64,000 nt of DNA from Acinetobacter indicus CIP 110367. GTDB lineage: Bacteria > Pseudomonadota > Gammaproteobacteria > Pseudomonadales > Moraxellaceae. Both the position numbers and the translations under genes were made by a program. Shown piece after piece: positions 15,942 through 24,832 of this stretch; positions within the stretch are counted from its first letter, which is position 1, and the number at the start of each line of letters is the position of its first letter. Below the pieces are notes generated by a model that was given only the letters and a program-made list of their open reading frames with translations, did not search any database and was not told the origin of the DNA. The stretch is taken from assembly GCF_000488255.1 (NCBI RefSeq), contig NZ_KI530745.1, positions 62,001 through 126,000 on the forward strand. Reading direction: 5' to 3'.

Positions 15942-16835
15942 CTAAAAATCTAATTTTCTATTTTTAATTATTAACATATCTCTATTTTTCTCATTAATTC
16001 CTGATTGAATGATTTTCTCAGAACAATGATACAAATAGTCTAGCTTTGTTGAGATTAGAGGATATACACACGTTATGAGAGTATCTTTATATGGAGTTGG
16101 TACATGAGCATTGAGGCTCAATATTCTTAAATCATCTTCTTGATTTATATCAATAAAAGATATAGATTTTATTTCTTCTGTAATACTATATTCGGTACCA
16201 TGCATTAAAAAAATTATAAATAGAATAATTTTTTCACAACGTAACTTATATAAATTTTCATCAATGGAAAACTGATTTTCTTTTAAAACGTTGATGAATT
16301 CTTCAATTATCTGTTCTTGTGTAAAGAGTGGTTGGCTAATCAAAAGTTGCAACATATCTTCTGTTACTTTTCGAACTGTACCTTTAAGAGTTCCTTTTAA
16401 TTTATAGGTATTTGTTCCCTTGATCTTCTGAAATACATTATTAAATTTACTTTCAAATTGAGTTAGAGAACATTTGTACTTTTCTGTAAAAGTATCCTTA
16501 GATAAGTAAATGTTAAACTTTATTTTTTCAATAACATAGCCTGGTATTGGTTTACTAAAATCTAAGGGTTCTTTTCCATCAAAGCTATGCTTCGTATGAA
16601 ATAACATACTGCTGAAGAAACCATTCATATGATAGAAAGTATTGCCTTGATCTCTTATTTCATTATGTGCGGCAAAATGTGAAATTTCTTGAAATAAACT
16701 TTTAGGCTTAGAATATTCTCTTAGTTTTATTAAAATTAAATCTATATCTGATGGAGTAAATGAGTCATCCTCTATTTTATCCAATATCTCTTGTATTTTT
16801 TGTCTTTCGGAAGGCTTCTTTAACATCTTGCTCAT
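15942..16835 (-). CDS. hypothetical protein carried between inverted pdif sites
   Basis: 297 residues, start MSKMLKKPSERQK. Not recognised. No signal peptide or membrane segments; the sequence is charged and mixed helical, with a basic patch KLKGTLKGTVRKVTED near the middle. Strongly AT-rich relative to the core genes. It is the only gene in a module of about 1.0 kb bounded by inverted pdif sites (15833-15860 and 16864-16891), so acquisition by Xer recombination is the likely origin. I see no domain to suggest defence, toxin or metabolic function. Confidence 0.6.
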   Translation of the reverse strand: MSKMLKKPSERQKIQEILDKIEDDSFTPSDIDLILIKLREYSKPKSLFQEISHFAAHNEIRDQGNTFYHMNGFFSSMLFHTKHSFDGKEPLDFSKPIPGYVIEKIKFNIYLSKDTFTEKYKCSLTQFESKFNNVFQKIKGTNTYKLKGTLKGTVRKVTEDMLQLLISQPLFTQEQIIEEFINVLKENQFSIDENLYKLRCEKIILFIIFLMHGTEYSITEEIKSISFIDINQEDDLRILSLNAHVPTPYKDTLITCVYPLISTKLDYLYHCSEKIIQSGINEKNRDMLIIKNRKLDF

Positions 16836-16863
16836 TCAATTTGATCTTTAGTAATACTATTAA

Positions 16864-16891
16864 AATTAACATAATACACCTTATACGAAAT
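16864..16891 (-). other. pdif XerC/XerD recombination site 3 (inverted)
   Basis: On the minus strand: XerC arm ATTTCGTATAA, spacer GGTGTA, XerD arm TTATGTTAATT, which is the typical Acinetobacter plasmid pdif sequence as I remember it. Its XerC end lies exactly 5 bp from the left end of the IS1202-type element. Confidence 0.85.
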
Positions 16892-16896
16892 ACTAT

Positions 16897-18378
16897 TGTA
16901 ACTCCAAAATAGAAATGTCCGGTTTCTCCAAAGTAAAAATGTCCGCTTTTAGAATATGCACTTTTGCAATTTCGTTAGCGGACGGTTTGATATGTTGGTG
17001 TCTATGTCGGATAAAGAACTTAAACGATTGTCGGTCTTGCAGGAAATCTGCGATCAACGCATAACTCAATCCCAGGCTGCTCAGCTACTTCATATTTCAG
17101 AACGTCAGATCAGACGCTTACTGCAGAAATACAAAGCTCAAGGTCCCGCTGCATTAGCCCATGCCGGTCGTGGCCAAATCAGCAATTCCAAACTTCCTGA
17201 AGAACTCAGACTCAAGTGCCTCAATATTGTTTCTGATCAACTCCATGGTTTCGGACCCACTTTAGCGCATGAAAAGCTCACCACCGTACATGGATTCGAT
17301 CTTTCAGTAGAAACCCTGCGTTCCTGGATGATTGCAGCTGACTTATGGATTCCTCGATCCAAGCGCCTAAAACGCCCGTATCAGCCTCGTTACAACCGGG
17401 ATTGCTTTGGTGAACTGATCCAAATTGATGGCTCATATCATGACTGGTTTGAAGGACGCGCTGCTAAATGCTGTCTGCTGGTGTTTATCGATGATGCTAC
17501 AGGAAAATTGCAGCATTTACGCTTCTGTGAATCAGAATCAGCCTTTGATTATATGATTTCAACACGCTTGTATGTTGAGCAGCATGGTAAGCCGTTGGCA
17601 TTTTACAGCGACAAACATTCAGTCTTCAGGGTGAATCAAAGCAGCAAGAAAGACACCAAGATTACCCAGTTTGGACGCGTACTCAGTACCCTGAATATCG
17701 ATATCATCTTCGCCAATTCACCACAGGCCAAAGGCCGTGTGGAACGTGCCAACAGAACCCTTCAGGACCGTCTGATCAAGGAGATGCGTCTGGAAGGTAT
17801 CAGCTCGATTGAGCAAGCTAATGCCTGGCTACCCTGCTTCATTGAGCAGTTCAATCAGAAGTTCGCCAAGATGGCTTTTAATCCTAAGGATCTACATCGG
17901 CCTATCACTGAAACAGCCGAAGAATTAGATGATATTTTTACTTGGCGTGAACCCCGCAGAGTCACGAATAGCCTGACGATTACTTATGATAAATGCGTAT
18001 ATCTCCTGGAAAACACCGAAGAAAATCAAAGGTTGATCGGTAAGTATCTTGAGTTCCTGGAATACCCGGATGGTACTGTAGCCCTCATGCATGATGGCCG
18101 AAAGATCAATTACAGCCTCTTCGATAAATTAAGTCAGCTGAATCAGCGAGAGATTGTTGAGAATAAACGGTTGGGTGCTGTTCTGAATCATATCCAACAA
18201 CAGCATGAAGAACTGGAACAACAAAACAAACGCAATCGTTCTCAAAAGATGCCAAGCAGACGTGCACAGAAAATAGCAATCAAAGAACGAAATCTAAATC
18301 CTGTGCTTGACTTGGAATTGTCCATATAGGACATTTCTATTTGGTTATTAGGTAGGACATTTCTACTTAGGAATAACA
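16897..18378 (+). mobile_element. ISNCY-family (IS1202 group) insertion sequence
   Basis: 1482 bp. Ends TGTAACTCCAAAATAGAAAT and, inverted, TGTTATTCCTAAGTAGAAAT; each end has a second copy of the AGAAATGTCC/AAAAATGTCC motif just inside. Flanked by a 5-bp target duplication ACTAT (16892-16896 and 18379-18383). Position next to a pdif site and duplication length match the dif-site-hunter group described for Acinetobacter (ISAjo2, ISAba32 type). Confidence 0.85.
16992..18329 (+). CDS. ISNCY-family (IS1202 group) DDE transposase
   Basis: About 445 residues from the ATG at 16992; an in-frame ATG at 16956 and another at 17007 are alternatives. The N-terminal HTH reads ITQSQAAQLLHISERQIRRLLQKY. The catalytic core follows: first Asp in LIQIDGSYHDWFEG, second in FYSDKHSVFRV, and Glu in KGRVERANRTLQDRL. 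All three acidic residues are intact, so the enzyme could be active. The C-terminus is basic and glutamine-rich. It is the only gene of the IS. Confidence 0.9.
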   Translation: MLVSMSDKELKRLSVLQEICDQRITQSQAAQLLHISERQIRRLLQKYKAQGPAALAHAGRGQISNSKLPEELRLKCLNIVSDQLHGFGPTLAHEKLTTVHGFDLSVETLRSWMIAADLWIPRSKRLKRPYQPRYNRDCFGELIQIDGSYHDWFEGRAAKCCLLVFIDDATGKLQHLRFCESESAFDYMISTRLYVEQHGKPLAFYSDKHSVFRVNQSSKKDTKITQFGRVLSTLNIDIIFANSPQAKGRVERANRTLQDRLIKEMRLEGISSIEQANAWLPCFIEQFNQKFAKMAFNPKDLHRPITETAEELDDIFTWREPRRVTNSLTITYDKCVYLLENTEENQRLIGKYLEFLEYPDGTVALMHDGRKINYSLFDKLSQLNQREIVENKRLGAVLNHIQQQHEELEQQNKRNRSQKMPSRRAQKIAIKERNLNPVLDLELSI

Positions 18379-18420
18379 ACTATTTTTTATTCCATATAAA
18401 TCATAGTTTTATCGTATGGT

Positions 18421-18452
18421 AAAAAGCTCAGGTACGGATACTTGGGCTTTTT
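18421..18452. terminator. hairpin, probable bidirectional terminator
   Basis: AAAAAGCTCA-GGTACGGATAC-TTGGGCTTTTT between the IS and the cytochrome c assembly-like gene; likely the end of the minus-strand gene that stops at 18531. Confidence 0.6.
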
Positions 18453-18530
18453 AAATAATTTATCATGTTCCACGCTTATTATTTAACCACTGTTCCACGC
18501 TTTTAATGAGGCAAACTGAACAAAAGAATC

Positions 18531-19340
18531 TTACTTGCCCAAAATCATCTGTAACACAAACTTGGAACCAATAAAGCCAAGCGCTAGCAAGAAGAAGCCA
18601 ATAATGGTAAAGCGAATGGCTTTTTGGCCACGCCAGCCAAATTTATAACGACCCAACAGCAGCGCGCCATAGATAAACCAGGAAATAATACTAAAGGCAG
18701 TTTTATGCGCTAAGTGCTGAGCAAAGAAGTTATCAATGGTTAGGAAACCAAAACCCAATGCCAGCGTCAGCAGGATAAAGCCGGCAATCAGCATATCAAA
18801 CAGCAGCTCTTCCATGGCCTGAAACGGCGGCAGCAAATTCACCCAAATCCGGCGTTTCTGTTTGTTTTTCAGCTCCCGGTTCTGAAACCAGAGCAAGACC
18901 GCATGAATGGTGGCCATCAGCAAGACCGCATAGGCCGATAACGACAGTAGGATATGAATATCCAGACCTAAAGAATTGTTTTCGACAAACAGGTTTAAAC
19001 CGCTAAAGGAATGCCCCAGAATCAGGCCGGTTGCGGCCACTGGAATCCCAATCAGGTTTAGCGCAATCACCGGCCGGTAAGTACTAAACAGCACACTTAA
19101 TAACAGCATTAAGCCTGAGGTAAAGGACATCAGGTTAAACACGTTATAGTTAATGCCCATCGGCAGCAGCATGTCGTTATACAGCACAGCGGCGTGCAAA
19201 CATAAACCCAAGCCCAGCACAATACCAATAAACCAATGGTTTGGAGCACGCTTGGACATTAAATGCATAAATAAATACCAGAACGAAGTGGTATAAGCGA
19301 TTAATGCCAGAATCGTGTAAACCAAGGGGAGACTGCTCAT
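18531..19340 (-). CDS. cytochrome c assembly (CcsA/YpjD-like) membrane protein
   Basis: 269 residues with eight hydrophobic segments. It belongs to the CcmC/CcsA haem-handling superfamily (YpjD/CorE branch), supported by the C-terminal FGWRGQKAIRFTIIGF and by the conserved histidines in HAAVLY, DIHILLS and HLAHKTAFSIISW. The gene is next to and divergent from ffh, an arrangement common in gamma- and beta-proteobacteria. Its exact job is unsettled; a role in haem delivery or ion transport has been suggested for relatives. Confidence 0.85.
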   Translation of the reverse strand: MSSLPLVYTILALIAYTTSFWYLFMHLMSKRAPNHWFIGIVLGLGLCLHAAVLYNDMLLPMGINYNVFNLMSFTSGLMLLLSVLFSTYRPVIALNLIGIPVAATGLILGHSFSGLNLFVENNSLGLDIHILLSLSAYAVLLMATIHAVLLWFQNRELKNKQKRRIWVNLLPPFQAMEELLFDMLIAGFILLTLALGFGFLTIDNFFAQHLAHKTAFSIISWFIYGALLLGRYKFGWRGQKAIRFTIIGFFLLALGFIGSKFVLQMILGK

Positions 19341-19478
19341 GTCAAACCTTTTTCAGGATGATGAATATTCATTTATATAAATTCGATGCGAACTACAGTA
19401 TCCTATAGCATCTTATGCATAAATTTTCTATTTTAAGAAACATTTTTTTGCTGATGGCTATTTTAAGCGGATTTTGCA

Positions 19479-20888
19479 ATGTTTGATACCTTAACAGAAC
19501 GACTCACGCAGAGTTTAAGAAATGTTACTGGCTCAGGGCAGCTAACCGAAGACAATATTAAAGATACGTTACGTGAAGTACGTATGGCACTTCTTGAAGC
19601 CGATGTGGCGTTACCTGTAACTCGTGAATTCATCGCGAAAGTTAAGGAAGAGGCATTAGGTCAGGAAGTGATGACACAGTTATCACCGGGTCAGGCATTC
19701 GTTAAAATCGTTTATGACGAATTAACCAAAATGATGGGCGAGGCCAACGAGAGTCTTGACCTTGCAGCAAAACCACCAGTGGTGGTGCTTCTGGCCGGTT
19801 TGCAGGGTGCGGGTAAAACCACCACGGCAGCCAAGCTGGCACGTTTCTTACAGGAACGTCAAAAGAAAAAAGTGGCGATGGTGTCTGCCGACGTTTATCG
19901 TCCAGCGGCAATTAAACAGCTGCAAACAGTGGCCGGGGATGTCGGTGCGATTTTCCTGGAATCGAATGCCAATGAACGCCCGATTGATATTGCCAATCGT
20001 GCCATTGAGCAGGCAAAAATCCAGTTTGCCGATGTGTTAATTGTCGATACCGCCGGTCGTCTGCATGTCGATGATGACATGATGGACGAAATTAAAGCGC
20101 TGCATGCAGCGATTAACCCGACTGAAACCCTGTTCGTGGTTGATGCCATGACCGGTCAGGATGCGGCCAATACTGCCAAAGCCTTTAATGATGCCTTGCC
20201 ATTAACCGGTGTCATTCTCACCAAAACGGATGGTGATGCGCGTGGTGGTGCGGCGCTGTCGGTGCGTGCCATTACTGGCAAGCCAATCAAATTCCTGGGG
20301 ATGGGTGAAAAACTCGATGCCCTCGAGCCATTCCATCCGGAACGTGTGGCACAGCGTATTCTGGGCATGGGTGATGTGCTTTCTCTGGTCGAAGAAGTTG
20401 AACGCAAAATCGACAAAGAAAAAGCCGAAAAAATGGCGAAAAAACTGCAAAAAGGCGGCAGCTTCAACTTTGAAGACATGCTGATGCAGTTTGAGCAAAT
20501 GAATAAAATGGGCGGTATGATGGGCTTCTTGGACAAGCTGCCGGGCATGAGTAACTCTGGTATTCAGGATGCGATTGCACAGGCGAACCCTGAGAAGCAG
20601 GTGAAAAAGATGGAAGCCATCATCCAGTCGATGACCGTCAAAGAACGCCGTAATCCGGACCTGATGAACCCAAGCCGTAAAAAACGTATTGCGGCCGGTT
20701 GTGGTATGGAAGTGTCTGAGGTCAATAAACTGATTAAACAGCATGCGCAAATGGCCAAAATGATGAAGAAATTTGCCAATCCATCGGGTATGGCAAAAAT
20801 GATGAAATCATTGGGCAATCTGCAAAAGCAGTTTGGCGGTGGCGGCGGTATGGGCCCGCTGTTCGGTGGTAAAGAACCGAAAAAATAA
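19479..20888 (+). CDS. ffh: signal recognition particle protein Ffh
   Basis: 469 residues. N-domain (1-90), GTPase G-domain with P-loop GLQGAGKTTTAAKL at about 107-120, DTAGRLHVDDDMM, and TKTDGDARGG, then the methionine-rich M-domain (FEQMNKMGGMMGFLDKLPGM and a final KMMKKFANPSGMAKMMK). It binds signal sequences and 4.5S RNA and delivers ribosomes to FtsY at the membrane. Usual family length is about 450. Monocistronic, with a terminator 10 bases downstream. Confidence 0.97.
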   Translation: MFDTLTERLTQSLRNVTGSGQLTEDNIKDTLREVRMALLEADVALPVTREFIAKVKEEALGQEVMTQLSPGQAFVKIVYDELTKMMGEANESLDLAAKPPVVVLLAGLQGAGKTTTAAKLARFLQERQKKKVAMVSADVYRPAAIKQLQTVAGDVGAIFLESNANERPIDIANRAIEQAKIQFADVLIVDTAGRLHVDDDMMDEIKALHAAINPTETLFVVDAMTGQDAANTAKAFNDALPLTGVILTKTDGDARGGAALSVRAITGKPIKFLGMGEKLDALEPFHPERVAQRILGMGDVLSLVEEVERKIDKEKAEKMAKKLQKGGSFNFEDMLMQFEQMNKMGGMMGFLDKLPGMSNSGIQDAIAQANPEKQVKKMEAIIQSMTVKERRNPDLMNPSRKKRIAAGCGMEVSEVNKLIKQHAQMAKMMKKFANPSGMAKMMKSLGNLQKQFGGGGGMGPLFGGKEPKK

Positions 20889-20897
20889 GGGATTCAA

Positions 20898-20928
20898 AAC
20901 AACAAGGCGCCGGGTGCGCCTTTTTGTT
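20898..20928 (+). terminator. intrinsic terminator of ffh
   Basis: AACAAGGCGC-CGGGT-GCGCCTTTTTGTT. Confidence 0.9.
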
Positions 20929-21059
20929 GCTCTCCATTTTTAAGCTATTCAAGCGAGCGTGTTGCAGTGATCTTTAAGAAAACCCAACAGACGCTTACCC
21001 GAAAGCCGCGCTGTTTCGGGCACACTGATGTGCATCAGAAACGAACAGCGAGCACAACA

Positions 21060-21626
21060 ATGGCACAAATTTATGTGGTACATGGTTATACCGCCAGTCC
21101 GGATGAAAACTGGTTTCCCTGGATTCAGGAATATGCCGACCAGCAAAAAGCCAGTCTGAAAGTGTTAAGACTCGATCCATCGCCAACGCCAACTCTGGAA
21201 GTGTGGAAGCGGCAAATGGATGAGCAGGTCGATGAGATTGACGAAAATACCATTTTCATTGCCCATAGTCTGGGCTGTATTGCCACTTTGCACTTTCTGA
21301 CCAAGAAACTGAAAACCCAGAAAATTAAACAGGTGGTGCTGGTGGCCGGCTTTAATGGCCGTTTGGGCCGGCTGGACGAGGTCAATCCTTTTATTGATGC
21401 CTGTAAAATTGATTTTGACTTGCTAAAACGCCAGATTGCGCATCGGGTGGTGATTTACTCAGCTGGCGATGACCGGGTGCTGCCAAAATTTAGTCTGGAG
21501 CAGGCACGTAGCCTGGATGCCAAAGCCATTGAGGCACAGCATCAAGGACATTTTATTGACTCTCAAGGCTGTACCGAACTGGTGGAAGTCTGGCAGGCAA
21601 TTCTGCCTCATATTATTGTGGAATAA
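21060..21626 (+). CDS. RBBP9/YdeN-type alpha/beta hydrolase
   Basis: 188 residues from the ATG at 21060, which places the family opening [19 protein letters not shown] at the N-terminus; the longer frame to 20967 is not needed. Nucleophile elbow AHSLGC with Ser, aspartate in [10 protein letters not shown], and histidine in AQHQGHFID. These small serine hydrolases have few known substrates. The last 14 bases overlap the end of coaX on the opposite strand. Confidence 0.8.
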   Translation: MAQIYVVHGYTASPDENWFPWIQEYADQQKASLKVLRLDPSPTPTLEVWKRQMDEQVDEIDENTIFIAHSLGCIATLHFLTKKLKTQKIKQVVLVAGFNGRLGRLDEVNPFIDACKIDFDLLKRQIAHRVVIYSAGDDRVLPKFSLEQARSLDAKAIEAQHQGHFIDSQGCTELVEVWQAILPHIIVE

Positions 21627-22371
21627 GCGGTGTAGACTCATTTGCTGTGGAGTAATGCTGGATATAGCGCTGCAAACCTTTCAGCAATAAGTCCTGTTCG
21701 ACTAAGGGCTGGTAATGCTGCAGGAATTTGGCAAACAGCGGCGCATCCCCCCCAGTCAGCACCAGTTGCCGCGGGGATTGCTGCATGACATATTCAATAC
21801 TGCTGAGCAGTCCCAGTAAAATACCATGATGCACAGCATCCAAGGTATTGGTGCCGGGGCTTAGGTCATCAAAGGCCGCTTCTGGAATCCGGATGCCTTT
21901 GGTGTGCTGGATTAAAGAATCACGCTGCAAATATAGGTTGGGCAGAATATAACCTCCCAGATGCTGATGGCCTTGAGTCAGATCAATGGTCAGCGCGGTG
22001 CCGCAGCTAATCACACATAAATCTTTGTCGGCTTCAGCCACGGCCAGCACCTGCAACCAGCGGTCAATCCCCAGCTGCTGAATATCATAGCCGCAGCTCA
22101 GACCGGCATATTCGGCCTGTACCCGCGCAAAAATCACGGGAATATTCAGGAATTTTAAAATCTGCTGAATCCGTTCATTGTTTTTCTGGTCCTGTACCGA
22201 AGATACCCCGACATGGGTCAGGTTCAGGCTTTTAAAATGCTGGATCAGGCCCAGCAGTAAATCGGCCGGAGATTGCAGATGCAGTTCAGCGGCATGTTCT
22301 ACAATCTGCTGATGTTCGGTAATCCAGTATTTGAGCCGGGTATTGCCAATATCTAACCATAAATTTTTCAT
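21613..22371 (-). CDS. coaX: type III pantothenate kinase
   Basis: 252 residues. ASKHA-fold kinase phosphorylating pantothenate, the first step to coenzyme A. The nucleotide loop [11 protein letters not shown] at the N-terminus, the catalytic-base region [10 protein letters not shown], and the second loop [13 protein letters not shown] with [11 protein letters not shown] are all present; LVLTGGDA marks the adenosine site. Length is typical. It follows birA by only nine bases on the same strand, the common birA-coaX pairing. Confidence 0.95.
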   Translation of the reverse strand: MKNLWLDIGNTRLKYWITEHQQIVEHAAELHLQSPADLLLGLIQHFKSLNLTHVGVSSVQDQKNNERIQQILKFLNIPVIFARVQAEYAGLSCGYDIQQLGIDRWLQVLAVAEADKDLCVISCGTALTIDLTQGHQHLGGYILPNLYLQRDSLIQHTKGIRIPEAAFDDLSPGTNTLDAVHHGILLGLLSSIEYVMQQSPRQLVLTGGDAPLFAKFLQHYQPLVEQDLLLKGLQRYIQHYSTANESTPLIPQ

Positions 22372-22380
22372 GTGCTGCGC

Positions 22381-23139
22381 TCACTGTCCCGGCATCTGCG
22401 GGCGTAAACGGCCCTGATAAAACACTTCAACGCCAGAGGCAGTTTCAATCTGAATTGCGCCATCATCCTGAATGCCTAAAAACAACCCCTGGGCCACACC
22501 GCCATGATGTTCAAATTCTACCGGCTGTTGCTGAAAAGCGGCATGATGATTAAAACGTGAAGCCAGTTGATAGCTGTTATGGTTAAACCATTCTTGTGCC
22601 TGCTGAATGGCCAGATACAGCTCGGCAATCAGCTGAATCCGGGAAATATCATTTAGACCCAATTCGGCCAGAGAGGTGGCGTGCTGATCAATCTGCTCGG
22701 CCGGAATTGGCGCCAGATTAATCCCCACCCCGACAATGACCTGCTGGGTCGACAGGGGCTCAATCAGAATACCGCCCCATTTGCCTTGCGGGCTATATAA
22801 ATCATTCGGCCATTTTACCTGCAGGTTCAGCTTGCGCAGGCTGGGCATCTGCAAAATATTTAAGGCAATTTCCAGGGCTAAACGGCCATCTACGGGTGTT
22901 CGTAAATTTAGCAATGTGCTTAAATAGACGTTTCCTTCTGGGGACACCCATTGCCGTTGGCGTTGTCCTCTGCCTTGTGTTTGTCGGGCGCTACAGACCA
23001 GAACGCTCTGTATTCCTTTTTGAGCAATCTCGCGTACATCATCATTGGTTGATGTAGTCACAGGTTTTAAAATGAGGACTTCAGGAAGCTGTCCGGCTTC
23101 GCTGAGCTGTTGTTGTAACTGTCGAGTCTCTACATCCAT
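22381..23139 (-). CDS. birA: biotin-[acetyl-CoA-carboxylase] ligase, lacking the repressor HTH
   Basis: 252 residues. The biotinyl-AMP site is visible (QTQGRGQRQRQWVSPEGNVYLS) and the catalytic core continues with KWPNDLY and GGILIEP, then VGVGINL. The N-terminal winged helix that lets E. coli BirA repress bio genes is absent, so this is a group I ligase and biotin operon control must come from elsewhere. It probably forms an operon with coaX. The start is the ATG at 23139. Confidence 0.95.
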   Translation of the reverse strand: MDVETRQLQQQLSEAGQLPEVLILKPVTTSTNDDVREIAQKGIQSVLVCSARQTQGRGQRQRQWVSPEGNVYLSTLLNLRTPVDGRLALEIALNILQMPSLRKLNLQVKWPNDLYSPQGKWGGILIEPLSTQQVIVGVGINLAPIPAEQIDQHATSLAELGLNDISRIQLIAELYLAIQQAQEWFNHNSYQLASRFNHHAAFQQQPVEFEHHGGVAQGLFLGIQDDGAIQIETASGVEVFYQGRLRPQMPGQ

Positions 23140-23168
23140 ATGAATCTGAGAATAGTGGAATATAATTT

Positions 23169-23978
23169 ATGGAGTTAATCATATATTTACTGATTGGCGC
23201 AATTGCCGGATTTGCTGCGGGTCTGTTCGGGGTGGGCGGTGGCTTAATTATTGTGCCAATTTTGTACATTGTATTTACCCAGCTGAATTATGATCCTAGC
23301 GTGATTATGCATATGGCGGTCGGGACTTCACTGGCGACCATTATCGTAACTTCCATCAGTTCGGTCACGGCGCACCATAAAAAAGGTGCGGTGATGTGGA
23401 ATGTGTTTCGCAATTTGGCACCCGGCCTAATTCTGGGTGCATTTTTTGGTGCCGGGATTGCCGATTTAATGTCGGGGCAGGGCTTGCAGCTGGTAATCGG
23501 GTTCTTTGCGGTGTGGGTGGCCTATCGCATGTTCCGCGGTTCAAATACCCCGGTTGATCCTTCACGTCAGTTGCCTTCAACCGGTGCGCAAATGCTGGCC
23601 GGTGGCGGAATTGGGATTGCCTCGGCCATTTTCGGGATTGGCGGCGGCAGCTTAACCGTACCGTTCCTGAACCGTTGTGGTGTGGTGATGCAAAAAGCAG
23701 TTGCCACTTCTGCAGCCTGTGGCTTGCCGATTGCTATTGCCGGCGCTCTGGGTTTTGTCTGGTTTGGCCAGCAGTCTGAGGTGAGCGTGCCGAATACCTG
23801 GGGCTATGTACATTTATATGCCTTTATTGGCATTAGCGTGATGAGCTTTATGACCGCCAAGCTTGGCGCAAAAGTTGCACATATTTTGTCACCGGCCATG
23901 CTAAAAAAATGTTTTTCAGGTTTGTTGACCACCGTCGGTCTGTATTTTATTTACCAAGGCTTTAGCGCTTATTTTTAA
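23169..23978 (+). CDS. TauE/SafE family sulfite exporter-like permease
   Basis: 269 residues with eight or nine hydrophobic segments. Two family repeats are clear: GAIAGFAAGLFGVGGGLIIVPIL at the N-terminus and GIASAIFGIGGGSLTVPFLNRCGV in the second half. The family moves sulfur-containing organic or sulfite anions across the inner membrane; the substrate is not [12 protein letters not shown]. Divergent from birA with a 29-base gap, so promoters must overlap. No sulfur genes are adjacent. Confidence 0.85.
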   Translation: MELIIYLLIGAIAGFAAGLFGVGGGLIIVPILYIVFTQLNYDPSVIMHMAVGTSLATIIVTSISSVTAHHKKGAVMWNVFRNLAPGLILGAFFGAGIADLMSGQGLQLVIGFFAVWVAYRMFRGSNTPVDPSRQLPSTGAQMLAGGGIGIASAIFGIGGGSLTVPFLNRCGVVMQKAVATSAACGLPIAIAGALGFVWFGQQSEVSVPNTWGYVHLYAFIGISVMSFMTAKLGAKVAHILSPAMLKKCFSGLLTTVGLYFIYQGFSAYF

Positions 23979-24126
23979 GCGCTTGATGGTGTGGTTGAAA
24001 ATTGGCTATAGCGACAGAAAATTGTCGGACAATGTCATGGAAATTTGGTCGCTAAGCCAGTAAAAAAGACAATAAGAAAGACCCGCTGCAACTGCGCGCA
24101 TGGTATAAAAATAACACAGGAACAGT

Positions 24127-24822
24127 ATGCAACAACAAGAAACAGACAGTCTATCTGAACAGATTGCAAAACATATCGGCGAGCAGATTATTAGTGGCGA
24201 GCTGGTAGAGGGCGAGCGCATTCAGGAACTGCGTATTGCCAAAGAGCTGGATGTCAGTCGCGGTTCGGTGCGTGAGGCACTGCTGCTGTTGGAACGCACC
24301 CATCTGATTGAAATTTTTCCGCGGCGCGGCGCGATTGTGTCGGAAATGTCGGCCCAGCAGGTGCGTGCCCTGTTTGATACCTGCAGCCTGCTGCTGGGGC
24401 AGATTGTACAGCGCATTGCAGAAACCTGGCGCCATCATGAAATTGAACAGCTGCAAAAGCTGATGGAGCAGATTGAGGCCGAATACCGGCAGGGCCATAC
24501 CGAAAAATTTTATGACCTGATTTTCCAGACCCTGGCCCGGCAGCAGGATATGGTGGCCAATCTGTACCTGATGAAATTCTATCAAGAGTTGCTGCCGTCG
24601 TTACGGCGCAGCTATTTTTTAACCCTGAATACGTCACGTCGGGAGTTACAGGAATCGTTTGATCTATTTAAACTGGTAATTGATGCAATTTTAATCCGAA
24701 AATCACAACAAGCCTCTTTATTTATGGATGATTTTTGTCGACACTTGCGCAATCTGGTGTTGGAATCTCTGACCCGTATGAAACAAATTGAACTGGCCTG
24801 GGCACGCCGCTCACGCCGTTGA
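24127..24822 (+). CDS. GntR-family (FadR/FCD subfamily) transcriptional regulator
   Basis: 231 residues. Winged helix at the N-terminus (about 9-75) with ELRIAKELDVSRGSVREALLLLER and FPRRGAIVSEMS, then an alpha-helical FCD effector domain with DLIFQTLARQQDMV and a C-terminal helix rich in charged residues. FCD regulators usually sense organic acids. The stop lies 11 bases before smc, so co-transcription with smc is possible, an unusual pairing whose meaning is unclear. Confidence 0.85.
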   Translation: MQQQETDSLSEQIAKHIGEQIISGELVEGERIQELRIAKELDVSRGSVREALLLLERTHLIEIFPRRGAIVSEMSAQQVRALFDTCSLLLGQIVQRIAETWRHHEIEQLQKLMEQIEAEYRQGHTEKFYDLIFQTLARQQDMVANLYLMKFYQELLPSLRRSYFLTLNTSRRELQESFDLFKLVIDAILIRKSQQASLFMDDFCRHLRNLVLESLTRMKQIELAWARRSRR

Positions 24823-24832
24823 TCGGGACATT

